This document shows, piece by piece, positions 35,769 through 46,100 of a stretch of 61,558 nt of DNA (the stretch's first letter is position 1; every line of letters begins with the position of its first letter). The translations under genes were made by a program, and so were the position numbers. Under the pieces are notes generated by a model. The model was not told the origin of the DNA, did not search any database, and saw nothing but the letters and a program-made list of their open reading frames with translations. The DNA is from Trebouxia sp. TZW2008 (Eukaryota; Chlorophyta; Trebouxiophyceae; Trebouxiales; Trebouxiaceae): positions 1 through 61,558 of the forward strand of contig BDIU01000390.1 of assembly GCA_002118135.1 (NCBI GenBank), given 5' to 3'.

Positions 35769-38018
35769 ATGTCTATCAGAGTTGTCCCTCAGAATTTTCA
35801 TTCCCCAGCAAAGTCACCCCAGCATTGCTGCCCTCTCTTGCTGTCCTGACTGGCTTTGCAGACAGTGGGTCACCAAGCGGGTCTGTTTTGTGGTCTGCCG
35901 TTGCTGCTTGGCTTCCAAGCGCAACTGTGAGCAGTCACTCTAAATTAGCAGTTGGGAGTAGAAAAGTGGCCCAAGGCTACAGCAAGGATGTTTGCATGTG
36001 ATGCAACTGGAATGATCATTCGAAATTGATGCTGTCACTGAGGCATGCTAATGTCTGCCTGCAGTTCTGATCAATGAGCTGTCAACCTACTTTGCTTTAC
36101 ATACTCAGCTTTGCCAATAATCATATCCAGATTAAACCCTTGAACGCCATTGCTCTTGCGATTTTGCTGGTGGTCAAGCAACGAGCAATTGCCTCAAATA
36201 TTTGCTTGGCAAAGAGGGTCAAAAAGTCTCAGCCATCTCAGCCCCTCATTTACTATCATACAAGCATTGCCTGCCTGCCTACTGCCTGATTGCACATTTC
36301 GATCCTGCAATGCGTCTTCCTCATCATTTTGGAGGTGCTGTTCTGGGCGGCATGCTGCTCTACCTGTATGACAGCTGAAGCAGCAGCATGAACAATTGTA
36401 TGCCGGGCAAGTAAGATCAATACAATCTGACATGAGCCACAGTAAATGCAGGACAATGTGCAGAATTGCAGGCAATTGCGTGTACTGCCAGCAGCAGCGT
36501 GGCAATAATAAGATTCTGAGATAGTGGTCACTTGACCTTGCAAGCCCTGAGAAAGCTTGAAGTTACCGTATGCAATGCTCAGGACTTTTTCAAGATGACA
36601 TTGTTTCTGCACTGCAAGCGAGTATGTTATCCACTGCTGACAAAACTGCTGCTACTTGTGTGTAGACTTGCCATGCTTTCAGTCTGAAGCGCTGATCCTT
36701 TGGTGACAGCCTGATCAGCTTCAGAGGCTTTAGCTAGCTATCCAGCAACCCAAAATACCACTTCTCATCTTCACCTATTCTCACATAGGTTGCACACCTG
36801 GCTGTGTGTTTGTGTGAGGTCACTTTCACAGGCTGCTAGCAAGGTCGCCCTTCAATGACAGGGTGACTCTAGATATGACAGAGTCCATGTGTTTAATAGA
36901 CTCCAATCAGATGTAAAATAGAATCAGTTTTGCATCATGCTGTCAAAGCACTTACAAGCCTTATTCACACTTCAGTCTCAAGAATTGATGTCTGCAGGGG
37001 CGGGGGATGGTTGATGAGGCATGGGGCCTTGGGGTGGCTACCCACAGCTGGTAATCTAGCCTAACTGTCATGCCTTGCCCTTGCCCTTGCCCTCTTCTTC
37101 AGCTGGTCAGAAAAAGGGGCACCAGGTGAAGCCAGCTTCCTGCTAGCACCAAGCCTGCTGCTCCTGAATAGAGATCCTGCACTGACGCCTGGCCTCAGAT
37201 CATCAAGGCGTTACGCTCCCTGCAACCTGGCAGTGACTGTGTACCTTCTGGCGTCTAGTTTGGCAACTGTGGTCCCCTCCACTTGGTGGCAGCCTAGAGC
37301 GCTGGTGTTTGTGCAGAAGCAGACGTGGCTTTACTTGGTGCTGAATGTGGTCTGCTTGGTGGCAGTGCTTCCAACCCACCTGGGTTTCCTTCAGGTGACT
37401 GCTGGGCAGTGCTGCAAAGGCAGCATGAATGCTTCCTGCAGTGATTTTGCATGTGGCAGCAGTTTGTCATGCACTTATGCACGCGGGAGTCATATATAGT
37501 TCCAGCAAAGATAATGTTAGAGCAACTTGTCCAGCAGTGATGCATGATAGCAGTGATATCATGACTGTTTGAATGGTTGTGACAGTCTGCCTACTCTTGT
37601 CATGCATGCTGCATTGATTCCATCTGATGTTCTGATGTCAGATGATGACGCTCTCTATATGTTCACATACCACAGCATGCTGGATCATGCACCCCTGCTC
37701 CCCAATGCTATTGTGTCACACAATGGGTCGGCTGTGGCAATCATGTGCTGATGACACTTCATGCTGACATTTTGTCAACATACAAAATGACATTCATCGA
37801 GGACCTGACCATGTTGCGGCTTGTTGCAGTTTCTGTGGAAGCCCAATCAAGCTGTCAGCGCATGGCACTATGTGGCGACTCCCCTCAGCATACCAGCCTT
37901 CTTCCTTACAGACCCATATGCCATAAAGCTACTGGCAGCATGTGCAGCAGGCATGACTATCACACAGATTGGCCTGACAAGACTTACCCAGCAACAAGTC
38001 ATGAAACTGAGTAGATTT
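35769..38018 (+). pseudogene. Decayed NEF1-like pseudogene
   Basis: Only three NEF1 exons are recognisable. The exon 1 remnant begins with the matching ATG at 35769 but is frameshifted and reaches a stop after about 26 codons. The exon 12 remnant (36998-37394, acceptor and donor intact) is 397 bases rather than 399 and so is frameshifted; it also has in-frame stops. The exon 13 remnant begins at 37830, is open over its whole length (IPAFFLTDPYAIKLLAACAA), but has lost the stop seen in the other copy. Exons 2-11 are absent. It was once a full duplicate of 5187-15401. Confidence 0.88.
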
Positions 38019-38711
38019 GGCAATTCCAAATGGCAAAGTGTTCTTCAGCAGGACTTCATCATGATCAAGACATTGCATTTTCATGCAGAAGCTGCACTGC
38101 CAACACCATTGATGTATCTGGTCTCGACCACATCTTTATATGCAGCATATATGCAGCAGCTCATTCTCTCTGTGTTCAGAAACACAAATAATTCATGTAA
38201 TGAACAAAAGACCAATGCAAGATTGCAAAGAGCAAGCTTTGTTCTTTACTAAATAGCTGAGCCTGCACACAACTTGGTTGCCCTGGCGAATTGCAAGTAC
38301 ACGCTCTAGTGGCATGCATCACAAGGCATGACTGTGAAATCATGGTCCAAAGCGTGACATACTGTTTTGAGGATTTGTGCGGGCATACTGCATGACACAA
38401 ACAAGCACAGAGCCACTTTGTGATGCAGGCTTTGATGCAAATTGCAATGACAAGCAATTCTCAGCAAAGGTCAGGATGTGATCGCACAGCAGTGACACAT
38501 GATATAGAGCAATTTGCATCGATCTATTTACAAGCAAGCCTACCTTGGCTTCGGTCAAAGCAGATACAACTGTTCAGCTGCTGATGTCTACAGTTATCTC
38601 AATGTGTGTTTGGCAATTTATGATGTGCGGCTCACTCAAGTTCGCAAGAAAATGCACTGTCTTTGTTCATATCAACTGACAAAACAATCCTATGTATGTC
38701 TCAGGCTAATG

Positions 38712-41480
38712 CTAAGCATCACGTTCAGCCTCCTTTCTTCTCTGCCTTGCCGTCCTGCCCTCAGCCTTTGTGAAGCCGTCTGAGTCTACCACAGGTACCA
38801 ACCGAGGAGTAGGCTGTGCAGACTTGCGCTGCATGCTGCTGTCATCAACCCGTGTGACTGGTGCGCTTCTCTGGTTGGCCAGGGGTCCATTGACCCAGGC
38901 ATTCTGAGCCTGACCATTACCAGGGGCACCTGCCTGCTGCCTACGCCCATTTGTCCTCACGCCATTGTTGGGGCTGTTTCCAGAAACGCCCCTCTGCTGG
39001 CCTGGGCCACCTGCCCTAGGGGCTCTGTTAGGGCCATTTCCAGAAGAGCCCCTCTGCTGGCCTGGGCCACCTGTCCTAGGGGATCTGTTGGGGCCGTTCC
39101 CAGTAGAGCCCCTCTGCTGCCCTGGACCACCTGCCTTAGGGGGGCTGTTGCGTGCATTGTTTAGTTGGTAGTTAACACCGCTGTTTTGGCCTCTGTATGC
39201 TGCACTGTTGTTCTGCCTGCCCTGGTTGTTGTACCCAGCGCGCCTGTTGTTCTGGCCAAGCCCTGACTGCTGCTGTGATATGTCTCTATTGCAAGGCCTG
39301 CTGTCATTGCGACCAGACTGCCTGTATTCCTGCCCAGATGACTGAATGGGCTGCTGCCTTGAGTTGAAGCAAGTAGGCAGGCGGCCGCCACTGCCAGCAG
39401 TGTTGGTGGGTACAATTGGAGAAGGGTCCTCCCATGTGCTGTCAGGGGCAACTGGTGTGTCGTTGGATGCAGAAATGTCACCCCATGCAACCTGGGCCAT
39501 GTTGGGAGGCTTGGTGACAGTAGCTGGTGACGCCTCCCTAGGCTGGTCAACGGCCTCTGTGGTGTTAGGGGCAGCAGTGCCCTGAGACTCTACCTCAGAC
39601 TGCTCAGCAACAACAGTGGCTTTGGGGACAGCAAGATCAGCTGGCCCTTCGGCATGAGGTGCCTCAGCGACCACATTGGCTTTTGGGACAGCAGAGTGTG
39701 CTGCCCCTTTGGCATGAGGTGCCTGAGCAGAGGAAGGAGTAGGCATAGGCTGCACCACAGAAGGGGTGCAGGTGACCTCAGTGGGGGTGGGGACAGGGGC
39801 CAAATGTGGGGATGTCTGTCTGTGAGTAAGTGTAGAAGCCTGGGAAGGGGTGGTAGATTTCTGGACGGGGTGACTCAGCGGTGCATCAGGAACCTCCACC
39901 TGCAAACCAGAAGTGATGCAGTTTGTAAATGGTGTGCAAAAAAAGAAGAAAGCCCAGTGACATGGTAAATTTGTCTGTGATGCTGGCTAGTGTATTTGCT
40001 GTGACACATTGCGCTATGGGACCCGCACCCAAGTGCAGGCATGCATGGCAAGTGACCAGAAGTGACAAAGATGCTGTGCAGGACATACATGTTTGATGCA
40101 TGATGTGTCATGTCTGCAAGCATTGGACCAGGCGTGCACATGTACATTTGACACAATGCAAGCCTGCAACACGCGCAATACACAGCTCTACTTACAGGGC
40201 AATGCGCTGTGCCTTGACACATTTGCATCTGCCATACAATGCATCATGCGTTACCTTTCACACTTTAACTGTTGAGCTGCTGCAAGCACTGCAAGCCTCA
40301 ACAATGAATGTGGCACATGTGTGGTGCTGCAAAGGCAATGCCAGGCAAGCAATTGTGTTATCTTATGACAATCTCACGGGTATATTATCGTTGAGCTCAC
40401 CTGACGCTGCTCAGCGTCCAGACCAGCAAAGCGTGATGTTGAACGTGGGGCTATTGGCTGGTTGGTTTGTTGAGCAGGCTTGGACATGATGTTATCCTCT
40501 GCTGACTGGCTTGAGGCGTTGGTGTCATACTGGTGAGTCAGCTTGTGGCCAGTCTCCACAAGTCCATCAGCCTGCAATCATGAAGTGGGTCAGATGGTGT
40601 GACTGCTGGCAGCCCTGGTCACTTGCAAGTAAAGCAGTCACATGACAGCATGTGTCTCAAAGGACTCGTTTGCGCTTGCGTAACAGGTCAAAGTTGTGAC
40701 TGTTTGCATGAGTGCGCCGCGATCAGAGACAGCACAGCATGGCACAAGCCTTACACACTTGCAAGCGTGGTGTGCGCTTTCATGTCAAGTAGAGGCATTC
40801 AATGCAAGCAGGGAGTACAATTTACCTTCAAAGAGTCCATGTGGTACCTTTGAGTTTGCAGCTGCTGCTGCAACTCAAGCACAGACTGAGCGAGCTCAAA
40901 GTTGGCGCTCATCTGTCTGTTGCAGCGCTCATGTAGGTCAGAGGTGACCTGTTGTAGGTGTTGGATGGTGCTCAGTTGGCTCACATGGGAGGCAGGCCAG
41001 TTTGCCTGGCTGCCAAGGCGGTCGAAGCTCATCATGCAATCGACCGCACTCTGTGCGTCCTGCATCACATATGTGAATCAGCTGAGAGAAGACAACAAGC
41101 TGCATGCTGCAGGGCCAGGGTATTTTTCAGGTCAACAGTGGGAGCAACTTGATGATACGTGCTCAGTGCGCTACCTCGTTGTGACTTTCAGCTTCGTCTG
41201 CTTTCGCGGCGTAAGCCTCGAGAACGCCGTCCAGGACTCGCAGCACTCTACCCGGAAGCGCTTGGAGCGAGACTGACTCAAAGCTTGAAGGTCCAGTGAG
41301 TCCCTCCCTCAGCTCGTCAACAAGCTCTTTGGCAACCTGCAAAAGGGCCACGATGAGCAAGGAACTAAGCAGAGTTCTGAAGGTTCACCACAAGTTTACC
41401 TTGACGTATGCCAGGTGCTTCTGCTTAATACCCTCCTTCTCTGCCACCGCAGCTTCGATGCGCTCGTTTTCTGAATTCAT
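38712..41480 (-). CDS. Coiled-coil, low-complexity protein of unknown function, copy 2
   Basis: The exons are 41400-41480, 41175-41336, 40826-41059, 40401-40571 and 38712-39899, all phase 0, giving about 611 residues. It is the paralogue of 1754-4505. The start ATG at 41480 sits in the same context, exons 2 and 3 have identical lengths, and exon 4 is nine bases shorter. The heptad-rich N-terminal half is the best conserved. The C-terminal half is Pro/Thr-rich, then Asn/Gln/Gly/Arg-rich with three GGPGQQRGS-type units where copy 1 has one, ending in a basic tail. I recognise no family; RNA or protein scaffolding would be a guess. Confidence 0.85.
38975..39141 (-). repeat. 60-base coding tandem repeat
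   Basis: Just under three units of 60 bases encode GGPGQQRGSSGNGPNRAPRA-like segments in frame. Copy 1 of the gene has a single unit at the matching place. Confidence 0.92.
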
Positions 41481-41612
41481 GAAGGGCGTCTGCTGAAGAA
41501 GGAAGTGACAGCGGTCTCAAGGCAGCAACCCGTCGGCAGGCACAGACCTTGCCAATTTCCCGAACCTCGAGGCTAGTCCTGTGAGCTGTTGACCTGCAGT
41601 GCAGGCATCTAA

Positions 41613-42229
41613 ACGCCAAAAAAAAACGCCAGTAACGCTCGACATGTATGTAACGGCTGTCAGAAAGTTAGTAAGCGGACAGAAGCACGTGCACTGGGAG
41701 ACGCACAGCGAAGGACAACTGCTTCCTGTCTTGGTACTGACCTGCTGAATGTCCATGATCACCTTTGTCGTGCAAGCTTGCTTGTTAAGCCTGCCATGTG
41801 AGTAGTACGCTGTTGCCAACGAAACGTTTCTGACGTGTCCATGCTAAGGTTATCTTTGCATGGTGAGTGATGTTGGTCATGATGAGGGCAAATGGCAGCC
41901 ATGGGCTCACTACCTTTGGACCAAAAGCCAAGGCAGCTTGCGATTTTCCAAATGCATTTTATGCATTGCACGCAGTGGTTGAAGAGTACCTGCATCAGAA
42001 CGCATTGCACATGTATATGCATGCATGCCTCCTGCCTTGCAGAAAGTAGCGGCTCCTTGTGTGCATGTACTGCGTCAATTTAGAACAACCAGCAGTGCAA
42101 GTAGCCAACATGCTCCTGAAAAAGGACTAAAAACTTTTGCATCAAGGGTCCTGCCGGGCTGGTTGGCAAGATATTGATGCTTGATGCTTGCCTCCTGCTT
42201 TAGTGCCCCTTTGAGAGCTCAAAGAGTTA
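41613..42229. other. Spacer between copy 2 and the small gene
   Basis: About 0.6 kb with no recognised gene. A short A-run lies at about 41610-41620, where similarity to the other duplication arm stops. Confidence 0.5.
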
Positions 42230-43058
42230 CTAAACGCTGCCAGCACTCTCACCCTCAGACAGACGACATGCATTCAATATGGCCTGCTGAGCATCCCTCC
42301 TTTCTTCAGTGTCAAGACCTGACAGCAACTTACGCACATGCCCCTCAGCAATTGGCAGTTGCATCAGCATGTTGATGCATACATTGATCCCCTGATGCAC
42401 CTTTTGCACTGTCTGGGACTTGCAGTCAGGCGTGGCGATCATGTAGCAGGCTAAGGCAATCATGTGCGCAGTGAGCACCCTCACTGCAAGCTTCATGCAA
42501 CGAACCTATCTTCTGGTCAGAAGACGCCTTTAAGAGGTTTATGCATACTGGTTTGCGCTACTGACCTACGAGGTCTCGAGCTTGTCTACATTCGTGAAGG
42601 GTTTGGTACGATGCTCAAGGGTGAAGCGTCGACGGCTGGAATTGTACGCGCTCGCAGCGACCCAACAAACAGCCAAATCATACCGCGTACGTGCGCCTTA
42701 CGCTGCCAGTGTTGCACGCACCTGCTAGGGACTCCCAAGCATATCGGCTGGCGATAGCCACATCTGCAACACCTATATGACGCCGGTATGTGGCGATGAT
42801 AGCCAAGATCGTGTTGTTCTCGAGAAGCGCCTGCAGGGCGAATCTGCAAGTGCCGGGTACTCCGGTGTAAGCGCGCATACAAGGGTTGCGGTTGTCAGTC
42901 TTGTTCCATCAAATGTTCTCCAGGAGGCAGTTTGCACGAAAGCTTGGGAGCTTGTGAACAAGTGCAGACCTGATTTGCAGAATTGTAATGAAGTCAACGT
43001 TGACCGGTTTCGACGAGCAGTGCTCAGCGCTGATCTGAAGACACCGCAACTGTAGCAT
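42230..43058 (-). CDS. Small helical protein of unknown function
   Basis: The exons are 42970-43058, 42722-42843 and 42230-42483. Their phases (2, then 1) agree across both introns and give 154 residues. The predicted start is the ATG at 43058. The protein looks mostly alpha-helical (ALQALLENNTILAIIATYRR, AIASRYAWESL, LMQLPIAEGHVRKLLSG). The last segment, with TEERRDAQQAILNA, resembles a HEAT/ARM-type helix pair, but I recognise no family. It diverges from HEATR5, with the two start codons only 53 bases apart, so the genes probably share a promoter. The first exon and the start are the least certain parts. Confidence 0.55.
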
Positions 43059-43111
43059 CAAGGCGTGGACATGGCGTGACAAAGTGCTGTCAGCATAGGC
43101 ACTTTGCTGCA
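43059..43111. promoter_or_regulatory. Very short divergent promoter/5' leader region
   Basis: Only 53 bases separate the predicted ATG of the small minus-strand gene from the HEATR5 ATG at 43112. If both starts are right, the transcription starts must overlap or lie inside the neighbouring coding exons. Confidence 0.4.
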
Positions 43112-46100
43112 ATGGCGTTTGTCGACGAGGAAGAGGCGCTATCGTTCAACGTTTGGGTTGCCGAACTTGAACTTCTTGTCGGCAATGCCAGAGGCAACAG
43201 GCGCGTGGACCCCATATACAGCTTTGAGCTGTTGCAAAAGCTACAGGGGTCGATTCACAGAAGCGATCGCGCCCAGCTACATAGCTATCAGCGCAAGTGC
43301 GAAGATGCCCTCACGACCGTGCTCTTGAAAGGCGCGCCACCTCCGGTAAGTAGATGTAAATACAGTACTCACCATACAAGTGCATCGCAGGCAAACTGTG
43401 GACCGGCTGTGCCACTGTCAAACGACTTTACGTGGTCTGACTGGAGTGATCACTTCACTGACACCATATTCTTGAGCATGCAAGGTTCGTCAGCTGGTAG
43501 CAGGATGCCTGGTGAGCCTCTATCTTAAAGGCGACACACTGCCACTGTACTCACGCATCAGCTCACTGCAACAGTTCTTGAGCAGCAAGGAGGCTTTCAG
43601 CCAAAGTGCCCCAAAACAGCCTTGTTTGGGCTGCCTAGAATGCCTAGCAGCTCTCAGCTCAAAACTAAGCAACCAGATTGTCAGCAGCTTACCACAGACA
43701 ATGGCAGTTGCTGTGAAGCAAGTCAGCAGGTATGCCTGCCGCTGTAAGAGTCACAGAGCACACAGCATGGCTGACAGCATGAAGCCCTGTACGAGGCACT
43801 GCATGAATCACTGCATACAACACTGCATGAAGCACTGCATGACACGTTGAAAGACAGTGCGCAATCAAGTGTCACCACACCACACTGTGCGCGATGCGGC
43901 CTTCAAGTTTGACATCTTGCTGCACTGCAGGAGCATGGACCCAGAGAATCAGTGCAGCATATTGATGTCTTGCTGCACTGCAGGAACTCCGACCCAGCGA
44001 TACAGTGCATGGCATTGAGGCTCGTAGCAGCAGTGGTTGGAGGCTTAGGCAGCTCAGACCGCAACTTGACAGCTTTGCACACAGATGCCCTCAAGGCAGC
44101 AGACAAATGCCTCAAAGACAAAGCTGCATCTACAGCCAACAAATGTGCTGCCGGCAGTGTCATTAAAGCTGTTGCAGAGGCAGGCGGCAGCGGCCTATGG
44201 GCAAATGCAGGCTCCTCTCTTGAGGACATTGTCAGCACTTGTGTCTTTTCGCTCATGGACCCCTCGCTCACAGTCAGAGAGGTCTTCGCTGCAGCTTTGG
44301 GAGAGATTGCAGCTGCTAGCAAGTCATCAGCAGCCAAGGAAGCGGTATGTCTGCCATGTATAGGGCCAAACCTGTATGCTGCATCAAAACATCATAGCGC
44401 TTCAGCAAAAGCTGTTGAGGTCCACTTTGTCTGTCTGTTTTGCATAGCACTAGGTCTGCATGCTGCATGGAAGCACTGTAGCAGTTCAACAAAAGGGAGA
44501 TCATTGAGTCTTATACAGTGCATCTGCTTTGCGCTGTACCAGTTCTGCACACTACATCAAAGCATTGTGGCAGCCCAGCAAAGGGGCAGCACCGAGTTTT
44601 AGGCAGTATGTCTGCTTGTGCTCCACAACAATTGTATGCTGCATGACAGCACCGTCGCACTTAGGCAATTGAGCAAACGTATTTCAGTTGAATTGCATCA
44701 TGATTTGGTTTGCAATCCCTTTGAGCACTGCAACATGCACAATAAGAAAACATTACCTTCAAGTCAGCCACACAGCCACGGCTTGAATTTGAGCAAGGGT
44801 AGATCACGTCGTCACAGCCTGCCATGCGCTGACTTCAGGGAATGCTATGCTAGGCAATGCATGCACAATGGGCATGTTAAGTGCAGTCTCGACTCTGATG
44901 CATGCTGAAAACAACACTCTGATGCGCCACTGGCAGCAGTCTAAGTCAGTGCTGGCTGCAGTTGACAGCGCTGGACAGCAAGCCTAGCAAGAAGGCCAGC
45001 CTGGAGCAGATCATAGCTCAAGCCTACACCACCTGTCTAACCCAACCTCTAGCAGCAGCAGCAGCATTGGCCAACAACAGGCAGGCCCTCACAGCATTGG
45101 TGCTTGCTGCAGGTGGCAGCGCTAGATAGCAAACCCAGCAAGAAGGCCAGCCTGGAGCAGATGATAGCCCAAGCTTACAACACCTGTCTAACCCAACCTC
45201 TAGCAGCAGCAGCATTGGCCAACAACAGGCAGGCCCTCACAGCACTGGCGCAAGCCTGCATTGCCTACCTGGCCAGCATGCAGGCCAAGTATGGTGCAGA
45301 CGAGCCTTTCCTGATCAATGCTGCTGCCCAACTGATTGAGCTGCTGGCATCACTTGGCAACAGAGCTGGTAGTGCCGCCCCTGACTCTGGAAGTGCCCCA
45401 GGGAATGACTTGGGGTTGGGGCTGGGTGAAATGCCCCATGCCCAGGCTGCTGTGCTGTATGTCATTAGGGTGGCTGTCATGGAGCAGCTCACTGAGACTG
45501 GTCAGGTAAACAGCTGACCTCAGGAGCGCATACTGATTTGGTCACTTATGTGCAAATTGCTTCAGTATTGGGTTGGCGCATCTAGACCTGTTGCTGTTGC
45601 TTTGAAGGCCTCCATTACAGCCATTGTGCTGTTGAAGCTCATCAGCAGGAGCTCTGCACATCCAGGCTTTGTCAGTTGCCTGCATGTTTGCCTGCCAGAA
45701 TGGCCTCCAAAGCGCTTATGCCTGCAACAATCAAATCGCTGCTCGGTGATAATTGTGTCACTTTCACGCTTGTGGCAGCTCCTATGCTTTCATGATCACA
45801 ATTTGCAAGTTGACGTGTGTATCTCAGGACGCTTAGCTGCCAGAAGGTGGAGAGACTGGATGTCCAGGCAGATTGATGCATGCATGCTGATTGTGATTGC
45901 TCTTACTTCAACCATCTTGTTGACTGTGCAGCGCGCATTGTTGGAGCGGCTGACTGGTCTGATCACAACCCCAGTAGGGGATGCAGTGCCTGCTGGAGTG
46001 ATGGCTTTAGAGGGTATGCGCCTCATCATAGAAGTTGTAGGGGAGGTGTCCAATGATGAAGTGCATCAGATGAGGCAGCCCTGCATCACCAAGCTCACTG

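Larger units (their letters stand above)
35280..41612 (-). repeat. Right arm of the inverted segmental duplication
   Basis: This is the counterpart of 1615-15910 in reverse orientation. It contains an intact coiled-coil gene, the shared convergent spacer, remnants of NEF1 exons 13, 12 and 1, and the NEF1 upstream region. Its outer end lies only ~270 bases from the RPC1 start codon, so the RPC1 promoter region borders or overlaps the duplication breakpoint. Confidence 0.85.

Noticed and set aside
35769..38252. Second functional NEF1 gene
   Set aside because: The exon 1 remnant stops after about 26 codons, exon 12 is frameshifted and exons 2-11 are missing.
37821..38252. Stand-alone 143-codon membrane-protein gene
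   Set aside because: It is the NEF1 exon 13 remnant read through its lost stop; the part beyond about 38015 is not conserved.
38965..39171. Plus-strand proline/leucine-rich frame
   Set aside because: It is the antisense shadow of the 60-base coding repeat of the coiled-coil gene copy 2.
42777..43055. Plus-strand 92-codon frame just before HEATR5
   Set aside because: It overlaps the phase-consistent minus-strand exons, lacks splice links to HEATR5 exon 1 and shows no known motif. It remains the main rival reading of that interval.
43730..43915. An extra HEATR5 exon between exons 2 and 3
   Set aside because: Repetitive GCATGA-type sequence gives open frames, but exon 2 (phase 2) joins exon 3 directly in phase.
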